From contig NZ_CP088149.1 in NCBI RefSeq assembly GCF_002845275.2, positions 124,001 through 188,000 on the forward strand: a stretch of DNA of 64,000 nt. Reading direction: 5' to 3'. Within the stretch, counting starts at the first letter, position 1, and each line of letters opens with the position of its first letter. Positions 1-7,850 of the stretch are shown here, in pieces. The position numbers and the translations under genes are program-made. The stretch is from Pseudomonas sp. S06B 330. GTDB lineage: Bacteria > Pseudomonadota > Gammaproteobacteria > Pseudomonadales > Pseudomonadaceae. The notes below the pieces were generated by a model. That model ran no database searches and was not told the origin of the DNA. It saw only the letters and a list, made by a program, of their open reading frames with translations.

Positions 1-107
1 AAGCTCAGGCTATGACCACCGACATGCTGATTCACATACTCGGACACGGCATAAGGGTCGGCGCGCTGAAACACACAACTACGCTCGCTCAACAGGTGGC
101 TGCTCAT
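1..107 (-). CDS. benR: AraC/XylS-family regulator BenR-like, 5' part only
   Basis: The reverse strand opens with ATG at 107 and stays open to the window edge, giving 35 residues that begin MSSHLLSERSCVF and contain PYAVSEYVNQHVG. This closely resembles the N-terminus of BenR and XylS, AraC-family activators of benzoate/toluate degradation operons (known family; the match is from memory). Only the start of the effector-binding N-terminal domain is visible and the C-terminal helix-turn-helix pair lies outside. A purine-rich AAGAGGG-like ribosome binding site precedes the ATG. It is divergent from the CatR-type gene at 237, so the 129-bp gap should hold both promoters. Another XylS-type regulator is the alternative. 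Confidence 0.72.
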   Translation of the reverse strand, partial: MSSHLLSERSCVFQRADPYAVSEYVNQHVGGHSLS

Positions 108-236
108 GGGCTGCCCTCTTCTTATTCTGGCTGGATGATATCCACAGGGTCTGGTTATCCACAGAGCGCCAGCTTGCGTCAGCCACAGCAGGCAGTCCAA
201 TATCTGTTGGGTAGGCAACAATACCCAGGAGGTATC
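108..236. promoter_or_regulatory. Divergent benR/catR-type intergenic region with DnaA-box sequence
   Basis: This gap between two divergent regulator genes contains one exact TTATCCACA (155-163) and a near match ATATCCACA (137-145). A strong AGGAGG Shine-Dalgarno (227-232) directs translation of the LysR gene from ATG 237. No clear -35/-10 pair was picked out. Confidence 0.5.
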
Positions 237-1112
237 ATGGAACTGCGCCATCTGCGTTACTTCCGGGTGCTCGCGCAGACCCTCAACTTCACCCGCGCTG
301 CCGAGCAATTGCACATTGCCCAACCGCCCTTGAGCCGGCAGATACGTCAGTTGGAGGAAACCCTGGGGGTCGAGCTGCTGGAGCGCAGCCGTCCACTGCG
401 CCTGACCGAAGCTGGGCGCTACTTTTACGAACAAAGTGCGATGCTGCTTGATCAGCTTGAACAGATTTCCGAAGGTACGCGGAGGATAGCCAATAGCGAG
501 CGACAATGGCTGCGCATTGGTTTCGCCCCTTCGACCTTGTATGACCTGTTACCGGAGCTGATTCGCCAATTGCGCCGCAACGAAGCGTTGGAGCTGGGTC
601 TGCAGGAAATGATCACCCTGCAACAGGTCGAAGCACTAAAAGCCGGACGCATCGATATCGGCTTTGGTCGCATCCACATCAACGACCCAGCCATCGACCA
701 GCAGGTACTGCGCCAAGACCCGCTGGTGGTGGCCCTGCCCTGCGGCCATCCGTTGATCGGCCAGCCGATTGATCTGGTGCGCCTGGCCTTTGAACCTTTT
801 GTCCTCTATCCGGCCACGCCGCGTCCGAGTTATGCCGATCACATCATGGCGTTGTTCGCCGGCCAAGGGCTCGCGGTGCACGTTATCCAGTGGACCAACG
901 AGCTACAAACCGCGCTCGGTCTAGTGGCCGCGGGCCTGGGGATAACGTTGGTGCCCGCTTCGGTCCAGCGCCAGCACCGCGACGATATTGTTTATGCACC
1001 ACTGAGCGAATCAGCGGCGGTTTCACCGATTATCCTCAGTCGCCGCCTTGGGGATAACTCGCCGCAGGTCAGGCATTGCCTCGAACTGATCAAGCGCATG
1101 GCCGACCACTAA
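237..1112 (+). CDS. catR: CatR-type LysR transcriptional regulator
   Basis: A 291-residue LysR-type regulator. The N-terminal winged HTH (about residues 1-60, MELRHLRYFRVLAQTLNFTR and RAAEQLHIAQPPLSRQI) is followed by a substrate-binding-like effector domain with IGFAPSTLY, TLQQVEALKAGRIDI and NPRPSYAD-like segments typical of CatR/BenM/ClcR, which respond to cis,cis-muconate or related compounds. The start at 237 is chosen because AGGAGG lies just upstream and LysR proteins of this group begin MELRHLRYF; the longer reading from 12 lacks these features. It is divergent from a BenR-like gene, which fits control of benzoate/catechol catabolism. No catBCA genes lie beside it here, so it may act at a distance or be a paralogue. 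Confidence 0.85.
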   Translation: MELRHLRYFRVLAQTLNFTRAAEQLHIAQPPLSRQIRQLEETLGVELLERSRPLRLTEAGRYFYEQSAMLLDQLEQISEGTRRIANSERQWLRIGFAPSTLYDLLPELIRQLRRNEALELGLQEMITLQQVEALKAGRIDIGFGRIHINDPAIDQQVLRQDPLVVALPCGHPLIGQPIDLVRLAFEPFVLYPATPRPSYADHIMALFAGQGLAVHVIQWTNELQTALGLVAAGLGITLVPASVQRQHRDDIVYAPLSESAAVSPIILSRRLGDNSPQVRHCLELIKRMADH

Positions 1113-1129
1113 GATCGGCCACACACCAC

Positions 1130-2383
1130 TTATCCAATGGCCATAGTTTTATCCACAGGCCCGGAGTAGAAGCGTTCAGCCAGGAATGGGGTGATATCCA
1201 CAGGCGAGGTTTCCTCGTGCAGTGCCTTGTCGATCATCACCCCGGTGATCGCCGAGGTCAGGATACCGGTGCGAAAGTGTCCACAGGCATTCAGATAACC
1301 GGACACCTCCGGCACCGGTCCAAGGATGGGCAACTCATCGGGAGATCCCGGCCGCAAGCCGGCCCAGGTACGTTTGAGATTGATCTGCGCCAGCTGCGGA
1401 ATACAGCGAATTGCGCCCTGCACCAAGCCGTTGATTTCCGGGAAGGTGTTGCTGACGTCGAAGCCCTTATCTTCGGTGGTGCTGCCTATCAGGATTTCGC
1501 CGTTGTCCTTCTGCGCCATGTAGCAATCACTGGTGGTCAGGCAACCCTGCAGCAGCTTGGGCATGCGCTCGGTGAGAATGATCTGGCCCTTCACCGGAGA
1601 AACCGGAATGCGCAGGCCTGTGGCCTGTTCACTGAGTTCAGCTGCCCAGGCACCGGCGGCATTGATCAAGGTCTGGCAATGAAAGGTGCCTTCTTCGGCG
1701 GTCAGCACACCACTGACCCGCGAACCTTGGTGCAGCACACCGGTGACATTGGTGTTGTGGAAAAGATCCACACCATTCTGGCGCGCGGCTTCCATATAGG
1801 CATCCGCCAGGCGGAATGGGCTGACTTGGTGATCACAGAGAAACTCCAGAGCACCACGCGCCTGATGGCTGACCGCCGGTTCCGCCCGGCGCAGGGTCTG
1901 GCGATCGAGCCAGTGCACCTGCTCGGCCAGGTGCGGGATTTGCGCGACGATGTGTTCGGCGTACAGCTGGTCTTCATCGTCGTAGATCACATACTTCAGG
2001 CCTGTGCGTTCGAACTTGAAGTCCATGCCGTGACGCTCGATCAACTCTTGGTGCAGCTGTGGATAAAGTGCATTGGATTGCAGGGCAAAGTCGAAAAACG
2101 ACTGCGGCAGGATATGCGGCGTACTGGCATCCACGGCCACGGCAGCACCGTGTGCCTGGCGCTTATGCTGGGCCGACATCATCCGAAAGAAAATCACCCC
2201 GCAGCCCAGGCCAACCGACTCACCTATCGCCCATAAGCCACCCGCCGAAGCCCGCGTAGCATTGCCGGGGCGTTTGGCATCAATCAGGGCGATCTTCAGA
2301 TTCTTGCGTTTGGACAGCTGATAAGCGCAGGAGGCGCCGATAACGCCACCGCCGGCAATGACTACGTCATAGGTTCTGTTCAT
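1130..2383 (-). CDS. hcnC: Hydrogen cyanide synthase subunit HcnC (FAD oxidase)
   Basis: A 417-residue flavoprotein of the glycine oxidase/DadA family. HcnABC oxidises glycine to HCN and CO2 at the membrane, and HcnC is one of its two amine-oxidase-like flavoprotein subunits. The Rossmann motif VVIAGGGVIGASCAYQL lies at residues 7-23, and a C-terminal NACGHFRTGILTSAITG segment closes the FAD site as in this family. Length and sequence match known HcnC closely. It is the last gene of hcnABC, with three bases between the hcnB stop and this ATG. The reading ends 17 bp from the convergent catR-type gene. Confidence 0.95.
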   Translation of the reverse strand: MNRTYDVVIAGGGVIGASCAYQLSKRKNLKIALIDAKRPGNATRASAGGLWAIGESVGLGCGVIFFRMMSAQHKRQAHGAAVAVDASTPHILPQSFFDFALQSNALYPQLHQELIERHGMDFKFERTGLKYVIYDDEDQLYAEHIVAQIPHLAEQVHWLDRQTLRRAEPAVSHQARGALEFLCDHQVSPFRLADAYMEAARQNGVDLFHNTNVTGVLHQGSRVSGVLTAEEGTFHCQTLINAAGAWAAELSEQATGLRIPVSPVKGQIILTERMPKLLQGCLTTSDCYMAQKDNGEILIGSTTEDKGFDVSNTFPEINGLVQGAIRCIPQLAQINLKRTWAGLRPGSPDELPILGPVPEVSGYLNACGHFRTGILTSAITGVMIDKALHEETSPVDITPFLAERFYSGPVDKTMAIG

Positions 2384-2386
2384 GCG

Positions 2387-3781
2387 TTAGGCCTCCGTGC
2401 CAGCTTGCTGAAATGCCGAGAACGGAATCGGGTCGATCGGAAAGCGCGGGCGTAGCCAGCCGACATCAACGCGGCCAGTGGCTTGGCGCAAACGGTCGCT
2501 GCAATACCCCACGCACATACGCCCCTGACAGTCGCCCATGCTCACCCGCGTGCGCATTTTCAACCCGGCCATGTCTTGCACACCCTGCTCCAGGGCCAGG
2601 TCGATATCACTTCGAGTCACGTGTTCACAGCGGCAGATCACCGTATCAGCCTGGGGCAAATCGATCTGCCGCGTCCCCCGCCGGGTATAACGTTCTACCC
2701 CGGCACGAAAGCGCTTGATGGCTGCCAACTGACCCAGATACTGCTCGCGCAGTTCGATGGCCTGCTCGGCATTGAGCACTTCGCGCTGCAACAGGATCGA
2801 CACCGCAGCAATGCGCCCGGTCAGCATGGCGGCCTCACCACCACGGATACCGCCCATGTCGCCGGCCAGATGAATGTGTGGCTGGCTGCTCTGTTGCCAG
2901 ACGTTACTCTTCGCGCGCAGATAACCGTCATCACTGAAGCCATGCTCCAGCCCTAACTGCTGACTTAATTGAGTGCGTGGGATGAAGCCGTAGCCTACCG
3001 CGAGCGTTTGCGCAGATTCACGCTGGGCGCGACTGTGGTCGGGCTTCCAGTTGTTGTCATAAGGCGCCACGATGACTTGGGCAAGCTCGCCTTCACCCTT
3101 CGCCTCAACCACACCCCAGCCGTAATACATCGGAATGCCATTGAGCTTCATGTAGCCAAGCATGCTCAAGCCATCGAGGAACAATTGCGGCTTGTTCAGC
3201 AGTGCCAGACTCTCTTTGGCGATTTTGCCGAACGCGCACGCCTCATAGACACCGGCAACTTTCGCCCCGGCGGCGTGCAGTTGGCAGGCCACCAGCGGCA
3301 ACAATGGGCCGGTACCCGCAATCACCGTGCTGCCCAACGGTTTGACGACACCGCTCTTGATCTGCAACTGCAAGCCACCGAGCAACTGAACGCCGGGCAG
3401 GGTCCAGCCTGGAAACGGGATGTTGCGCTCGTGGCATCCCGCCGACAGCACCAGGTGCGAGTAGTCGATTTCGTGCAACGTTTCTTCACCGTCAAGCACC
3501 ATCAAGCGCTGCTCATCACCGCCGACTACCCGGTGATTCAGGCGCAGGTCGATGCGGTCAGCGCAGGCGGCGAATTCCTTATGCAGGGTTTTCAGCGCTT
3601 TGCTGTAGCGCGCGCCCAGATAGCCCAGATCAACGCCTTCGCGCAGTGGCCCGCGGTACACAACCCCGCCTGGCCGCGAGGCCTCATCGAACAACAGACT
3701 GGACACGCCGTGACGCGCCAATTCGATAGCAGCGGCCATGCCTGCCGAACCGCCACCCACAATCACAGGACGCAGACTCAT
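2387..3781 (-). CDS. hcnB: Hydrogen cyanide synthase subunit HcnB
   Basis: A 464-residue pyridine-nucleotide-disulfide-type flavoprotein. An N-terminal dinucleotide-binding motif (VIVGGGSAGMAAAIELARHG, from residue 7) begins the FAD domain. A later AGTGPLLPLVACQL segment looks like a second Rossmann element. The C-terminus has a BFD-like [2Fe-2S] module with cysteines in VICRCEH and DCQGRMCVGYC. This is the opine-oxidase OoxA/HcnB layout. HcnB works with HcnA and HcnC to oxidise glycine to cyanide and feeds electrons to the respiratory chain. Its ATG overlaps the hcnA stop by four bases (ATGA), indicating translational coupling. Confidence 0.95.
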   Translation of the reverse strand: MSLRPVIVGGGSAGMAAAIELARHGVSSLLFDEASRPGGVVYRGPLREGVDLGYLGARYSKALKTLHKEFAACADRIDLRLNHRVVGGDEQRLMVLDGEETLHEIDYSHLVLSAGCHERNIPFPGWTLPGVQLLGGLQLQIKSGVVKPLGSTVIAGTGPLLPLVACQLHAAGAKVAGVYEACAFGKIAKESLALLNKPQLFLDGLSMLGYMKLNGIPMYYGWGVVEAKGEGELAQVIVAPYDNNWKPDHSRAQRESAQTLAVGYGFIPRTQLSQQLGLEHGFSDDGYLRAKSNVWQQSSQPHIHLAGDMGGIRGGEAAMLTGRIAAVSILLQREVLNAEQAIELREQYLGQLAAIKRFRAGVERYTRRGTRQIDLPQADTVICRCEHVTRSDIDLALEQGVQDMAGLKMRTRVSMGDCQGRMCVGYCSDRLRQATGRVDVGWLRPRFPIDPIPFSAFQQAGTEA

Positions 3782-4092
3782 AGTGCCTCCTGCTCGGTAA
3801 TACGGTTGCTCAGGGTTTCCACCTGCATACCGGGCTGAACCACGGTCTGGCAGGCGCGACGTTTAGGTCGGCCGTTGATTGAAACCAGGCAACAATGACA
3901 CACGCCCATGCCACAAAAAGCCCCGGTCAATTGAGCGTGATCGTTGCGCGCCACCTGGCGCAGCCCCACAGCGTTGAGCACGGTCAGCACCGTTTCGCCG
4001 GAAGCGACTTCGACCGGTTGGCCGTTGAGATGGATGGTCATGTCAGCCCGCGACAGGGGCTGGATGTCGAGTTTTCGATCCAGTGTTTGCAT
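3778..4092 (-). CDS. hcnA: Hydrogen cyanide synthase subunit HcnA (2Fe-2S)
   Basis: A 104-residue plant-type [2Fe-2S] ferredoxin-like subunit with the cluster cysteines in FCGMGVCHCCLV and a fourth in RRACQT. It is the small iron-sulfur partner of HcnB and HcnC. Start at 4092 is supported by GAAAGG just upstream. The leader carries a TCACGGACGA element (minus strand, 4110-4101) overlapping the ribosome binding site, matching the A/UCANGGANGU/A motif of RsmA/RsmE translational repressors. An ANR/FNR-type box lies about 65 bases further up. Gac/Rsm and low-oxygen control of hcnA are established in fluorescent pseudomonads; here both are inferred from the sites. Confidence 0.95.
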   Translation of the reverse strand: MQTLDRKLDIQPLSRADMTIHLNGQPVEVASGETVLTVLNAVGLRQVARNDHAQLTGAFCGMGVCHCCLVSINGRPKRRACQTVVQPGMQVETLSNRITEQEAL

Positions 4093-4100
4093 AGCGCCTT

Positions 4101-4110
4101 TCGTCCGTGA
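4101..4110 (-). promoter_or_regulatory. RsmA/RsmE binding site at the hcnA ribosome binding site
   Basis: On the coding strand the ten bases read TCACGGACGA, a full match to A/UCANGGANGU/A. TTC and GAA flanks can pair so that GGA lies in a small loop directly before the AAAGG Shine-Dalgarno. Gac/Rsm control of hcnA translation is well known in P. protegens; its operation here is inferred. Confidence 0.75.
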
Positions 4111-4157
4111 AAAGGGTTTGGGACTAAGAACACTATGCCAATAACGGTCTCAATTCC

Positions 4158-4171
4158 TTGACCTAGGCCAA
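4158..4171 (-). promoter_or_regulatory. ANR/FNR box of the hcnABC promoter
   Basis: On the coding strand the site reads TTGGCCTAGGTCAA, a good fit to TTGATNNNNATCAA with correct half-site spacing. A weak -10 (CATAGT, 4137-4132) follows so that the box would be centred near -40, the usual class II FNR/ANR activation position. The start point is inferred. Confidence 0.7.
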
Positions 4172-4187
4172 CAACCAGACCTCCTGA

Positions 4188-4403
4188 TCATGCTTTCGTA
4201 TCGTTCCATCGAAGGATGCAAAACCGCGGTAGGTAAAAAAGAGCAATGTACCCAAACAGCAGGAAGACGGGAATTAGGCTGATCACGGATATTACAGTGG
4301 AAATCGGAATAACTTGATTGACCTTGTCAGTCAGGACCAGCCACCTTATTGGTAGGAATGACCTGACTAAAATAATCCATTTAATACTCCAGTAAATATC
4401 CAT
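4188..4403 (-). CDS. Possible small hydrophobic protein
   Basis: A 71-residue reading with two hydrophobic stretches (around residues 5-25 and 32-60) that could span the membrane. No family is recognised and the ribosome binding site is weak. It lies between the chemoreceptor terminator and the hcn promoter in an otherwise empty 437-bp gap. It may be a fragment or chance reading. Confidence 0.22.
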   Translation of the reverse strand: MDIYWSIKWIILVRSFLPIRWLVLTDKVNQVIPISTVISVISLIPVFLLFGYIALFYLPRFCILRWNDTKA

Positions 4404-4457
4404 ATCCGAAGCCTACCGCGCTTGCCACTCAATTTAACGATAACCTTACAAAAACAC

Positions 4458-4479
4458 AAAACCCCGAAAACGGGGTTTT
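4458..4479 (-). terminator. Intrinsic terminator after the chemoreceptor gene
   Basis: A perfect AAAACCCCG / CGGGGTTTT stem with an AAAA loop. It lies about 50 bases beyond the stop of the gene ending at 4530 and ends in a T tract in that direction. Confidence 0.8.
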
Positions 4480-4529
4480 GGTAATATTTCGGCCGTCAGG
4501 TTTCGGATGTTGCACGCTGAGATTCAGCC

Positions 4530-6161
4530 CTAAATCCTGAACTGCGATACATGCTTATCGAGCGTCAACGCCAACTGCTCGATGGCGGATGCATTTCGCG
4601 ATGCTGCTGAGATGCTCTCGCTGTTGCTTTGGGCCATCTGCGCGATGCGTTCGACATTGCGGGCAACGTCCTGGCTCGCAGCACTTTGTTCGTTAAGCGC
4701 CATTGAGATTTGATCGACCACGCCAACAATCTGGTTAGCACCACCACGAATCTGGTCAATGGCGGTGTTGGCCGAGTTGGCCAATAGCAACCCACTATTG
4801 ACCTGTTCCACACCCACTTCCATCTGTTTGACAGCGTCTTGTGCACTGATCTGAATGCTCTGGATCATTTTGCCGATTTCAGACGTCGACGCGCCGGTGC
4901 GCTGCGCCAGCAATCTCACTTCATCGGCGACAACGGCAAAGCCACGGCCCTGATCACCTGCTCGTGCAGCCTCGATGGCGGCATTCAACGCCAATAGGTT
5001 GGTTTGCTCGGCAATTGCACTGATGACGTTGACGATGGAGGTGATTTGCTCAATGTCACGGCCCAAATCAGAAATCTGTAGAGCAGAACTCTGCACGGTA
5101 CCAGCGATCAGGTTCATGCTTTGCAGTGTGTTTTGAATCACCATGCCACCCTCGATCGAGTGCTTTCCGGAGTCAGTCGAGATGCCATGTGCTTCACTTG
5201 CGCTGGCAGCGACATGACTGATGCTGACCGTCATTTCTTCAACGGTGGCAGCCATTGAAGAGGCTGATTGAGATTGTTCCAATGCTGCTGTGGACAAGGC
5301 ATCGGAGGTGTGGGAAATCTCAGTGGCAGCGCTCAGTAACTTTTCAGCCCCGCTCTTGATCTCGGTGATCATTGTGCGCAACCGTGACTGCATTTCGGTA
5401 AATGCTTCGAGCAGCTTGCCAATCTCGTCATGGCCTACGTTATCGATTTGGATGTCGAGACGGCCCGCGGCAATATTTTTGGCAGCATCAACCGCCAGGT
5501 TCAAGCGCTTACGAATCGACGATGATTGGCCGTAGGCCATCACCAGCGCCGCCAGTGCCGCAATGAGGCCACCGAGGAACATGCTGAAATTGGCAGCGGT
5601 GGTGGCATCCTGCAAGGCCTCGGAGCGTGACGCCAAGAGCTTCTGCTCTTCCGCTTGCACGTCGGTAATCAACTTGCGCATGTCATCCATTTTTACTTTG
5701 TCCTGACGCCGGTTGATGCGTACCACCACATCGTCAAGCGTCGCTTTTCCTGCCGTCACAGAGCGCCTAAGGGCCACCGCCCCCTCGATGTCTTCGCGAT
5801 ACCATTGTTGCTGAGTTGCCTTAATCTGGCTCAAGCGTCCTTGTTGCACCGGGTTATCGGAGGTCAGCTGTTGAAGTTCCCCAAGCGACTTGTCGAAGCT
5901 CATTTTTCCAGCCGTCAAAGGTTCCAGAAAATCGTCTTCGCCACTCAGTGCAAAACCCCGCATCCCCGTCTCAATATTGGTGAGACTGATGAGGAGTTTA
6001 TTGCTGATCTCGAGAACCTTGTAGGTGTGGATGTTCCAATTAGTGGTATCTTCGATTGTGCTGAAAGTATTGCGAACCAAACCGATCAAAATACAGATAA
6101 TCAGAACAATTAAGCCAAAACCAGCGCTTAACTTCTGAATAATACTGAGTCTCGAAAGCAT
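4530..6161 (-). CDS. Methyl-accepting chemotaxis protein with CHASE3-type sensor
   Basis: A 543-residue transmembrane chemoreceptor. The first membrane helix covers about residues 10-30. A periplasmic four-helix region of about 150 residues follows ([20 protein letters not shown] is CHASE3-like), then a second helix near 190-212, a HAMP linker (about 212-265) and a long cytoplasmic signalling coiled coil. The hairpin tip that contacts CheA/CheW reads [19 protein letters not shown]. It would signal to a chemosensory array; the ligand is unknown. The gene is monocistronic, followed by an intrinsic terminator. Confidence 0.93.
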   Translation of the reverse strand: MLSRLSIIQKLSAGFGLIVLIICILIGLVRNTFSTIEDTTNWNIHTYKVLEISNKLLISLTNIETGMRGFALSGEDDFLEPLTAGKMSFDKSLGELQQLTSDNPVQQGRLSQIKATQQQWYREDIEGAVALRRSVTAGKATLDDVVVRINRRQDKVKMDDMRKLITDVQAEEQKLLASRSEALQDATTAANFSMFLGGLIAALAALVMAYGQSSSIRKRLNLAVDAAKNIAAGRLDIQIDNVGHDEIGKLLEAFTEMQSRLRTMITEIKSGAEKLLSAATEISHTSDALSTAALEQSQSASSMAATVEEMTVSISHVAASASEAHGISTDSGKHSIEGGMVIQNTLQSMNLIAGTVQSSALQISDLGRDIEQITSIVNVISAIAEQTNLLALNAAIEAARAGDQGRGFAVVADEVRLLAQRTGASTSEIGKMIQSIQISAQDAVKQMEVGVEQVNSGLLLANSANTAIDQIRGGANQIVGVVDQISMALNEQSAASQDVARNVERIAQMAQSNSESISAASRNASAIEQLALTLDKHVSQFRI

Positions 6162-6427
6162 GGGATGACCTCAGGGTTAGATAAGCACTTATTGTGGTTA
6201 TCGCTCAATTGTCGGGAAGCATAAGCTCGCGTCTTCTGCCAAGTCATTGCAGTAACGCATGCGCCCCCTCACATCTGCTCTGAAATGGCCTGAACCGAGC
6301 CCTGCCCAGCGATGAAAAAAGCTGAAAATTTCTGAATAACGATTTTTCAGCGCCAGGCCTGGTGCCCCTGTACCAACAACGAAGGGATTTCGTTGATGAT
6401 CAGCCCCGCTCCAGCGCGCGGGGCGGT
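6162..6427. other. Intergenic stretch between chemoreceptor and MlrC remnant
   Basis: This holds the presumed promoter of the chemoreceptor gene and the region after the MlrC remnant. Short readings are open but show no family features or ribosome binding sites. No convincing terminator is seen. Confidence 0.4.
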
Positions 6428-7045
6428 TCAGCAAGGCGTCTTGAAGGGCTTTCCATTAGGTTTGAGGCGGATGCCCTGCGCAAGTCGGGTCCATGGCAGA
6501 TCGGCCGGGTCGGCATTCATGGGGCCCGGGGCCTTGGCGATCAAAATCTGCTCGGCAATTGCGCTGAAGTCGGCTCGAAAATGCACAGAGCTTTTGTTCA
6601 CCACGAAGCTATTCTCTTCGGGCTGTATGCCTGCAATGCGAAAAAGGTTGCGGTCCAGCATCTGGCTTTTGCTTGAGCTGACGGCTATCTGCACGTCGTC
6701 GATTTTCAGGCACGCCACTGGCCCAACGTCCACGCGCATGCCGTTCATCATGGGGCCGTCAAATCGGCAGCGTCCGTCGGACAGGTGTATCACTTCGAAG
6801 CGCCCGCTCAGGGGCGTGTCGCCAAGTATGTTTGATTGTCCACCGAGTTCAAGTTCGACAAAGGCACCTACACCGGCATCAATCGCGACCTGGACAGCAA
6901 TCGGATCGACGATAAGACCGACAGCGGCATTCTTGGCGCCATTGCGCAACAGTGCCTTGATCATGCCGGTGGTGTTGGAGTCGCCCCCAGCCCCCGGGTT
7001 GTCTTGTGTCGTCGATTTCGTGTCCCGGTCATTGTAGTCCTGGCT
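6428..7045 (-). pseudogene. N-terminally truncated MlrC-like (M81 family) remnant
   Basis: The open stretch encodes the C-terminal part of an MlrC/M81 peptidase-like protein. It reads TQDNPGAGGDSNTTG (about 7010-6965), then IKALLRNGAKNAAVGLIVDP, and ends with ILIAKAPGPMNADPADLPW and RLAQGIRLKPNG, all typical of the MlrC C-terminal domain. Intact proteins are about 490-500 residues. Here the frame closes at a TAA just above 7045 and the N-terminal domain is absent, with no standard start before an internal ATG at 6964. I read it as a decayed fragment, probably cut during events downstream of glmS. A shortened but expressed protein from 6964 (178 residues) is possible but unlikely to be active. 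Confidence 0.75.
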
Positions 7046-7094
7046 GATGCGTTAGTGTCTTGAGCGGCTAGTTCATTTACTAACGAAAAAGCTA

Positions 7095-7418
7095 TTAGGC
7101 GCTTACAGCATGCGCAGCAGCGTCGGGATCATTAATCGCCATGCGAGGTTTGAGATAGGACGTTCGAGAATAGGTGACATCTCGGGTATCCCTGATGACA
7201 AACTGAAGAGGCAGATGGGTGTGTTGGTGCAGTCGGCGGTTGAAGCCATAGCACCCTTCCCACCCCATCGTTGAGGCGATCACCTTAACCGCTTGGTGAG
7301 TCATCACTCCTTCAGAAAGCCAGCGTAATCTGTCTACCGTCCAATCCATAAAATTCGCGAGCAAATTGCGGTCAACATATGAGCGCAGAGATTCATCAGG
7401 TTGGATACGCAACAGCAT
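7095..7418 (-). pseudogene. TniQ-like fragment (Tn7-type transposition targeting protein)
   Basis: A 107-residue reading starting MLLRIQPDESLRSYVDRNLL, which resembles the N-terminus of TniQ/TnsD family proteins (PDESLRSY core), followed by a GCYGFNRRLHQHTHLP segment. TniQ/TnsD proteins bind the 3' end of glmS and direct Tn7-like insertion just downstream. Full members are several hundred residues, so this is a stub. No transposase genes (TnsA/B/C) are visible. Its place 400 bp downstream of glmS supports a leftover of a Tn7-like element or a domesticated short gene. Family assignment is from pattern memory. Confidence 0.5.
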
Positions 7419-7812
7419 GGATGGGTTGGCCCCTCAGCGACAGATCCCGCGTCATCGTTCAAAGGCTGCGGTTGAGCAACCGACGCCAGAAATCAGGTGT
7501 AAAAAAGGCACCCAAAGGTGCCTTTTCGGTAGGTTTGAGGAGTAGTCGCAGCGATCCCTTAACTCCCAGCCTTGCGACCTTGGGTTCAGAATCCGACCGG
7601 CTATGCCCGTCGTCACTACTTCAGAGAAACCAGCTTTCTCAGCTGCCAAAATTACGGGGGGCTCTTGCTGGTACCCAGTCCCGACGAATGCGCAGTTGCG
7701 GTCCTCAACTACAAGGCTATACAGAGTGACACGCGTGTCAATCAAATACCTTAGTTCTCGGGCGACAGGTTTAATTCCCTGGATTTAGTTTTGGTTTAAA
7801 CAGCAGCGATCG
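7419..7812. other. Region downstream of glmS (transposon scar), no clear gene
   Basis: This gap contains a terminator hairpin (7503-7526) and a perfect 14-bp palindrome TGACACGCGTGTCA (7727-7740). A 97-codon minus-strand reading (7745-7452) shows no recognisable family. Tn7-like end sequences were not recognised. Confidence 0.45.
7503..7526. terminator. Bidirectional intrinsic terminator downstream of glmS
   Basis: A perfect AAAAGGCACC / GGTGCCTTTT stem with loop CAAA, usable in both directions. It lies about 290 bases after the glmS stop, consistent with insertion of sequence between glmS and its original terminator. Confidence 0.8.
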
Positions 7813-7850
7813 TTACTCTACCGTCACGGATTTTGCCAGGTTACGCGGCT
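7785..7850 (-). other. Predicted attTn7 region at the 3' end of glmS
   Basis: Tn7 uses the last codons of glmS as recognition sequence and inserts about 25 bp beyond the stop. The conserved coding end (AKSVTVE, stop at 7815-7813) is present, so the insertion point would be near 7788. This is inference from known Tn7 biology. Confidence 0.55.

Noticed and set aside
7452..7745. 97-codon minus-strand reading downstream of glmS
   Set aside because: No family, weak start, and it contains a terminator hairpin inside the frame.
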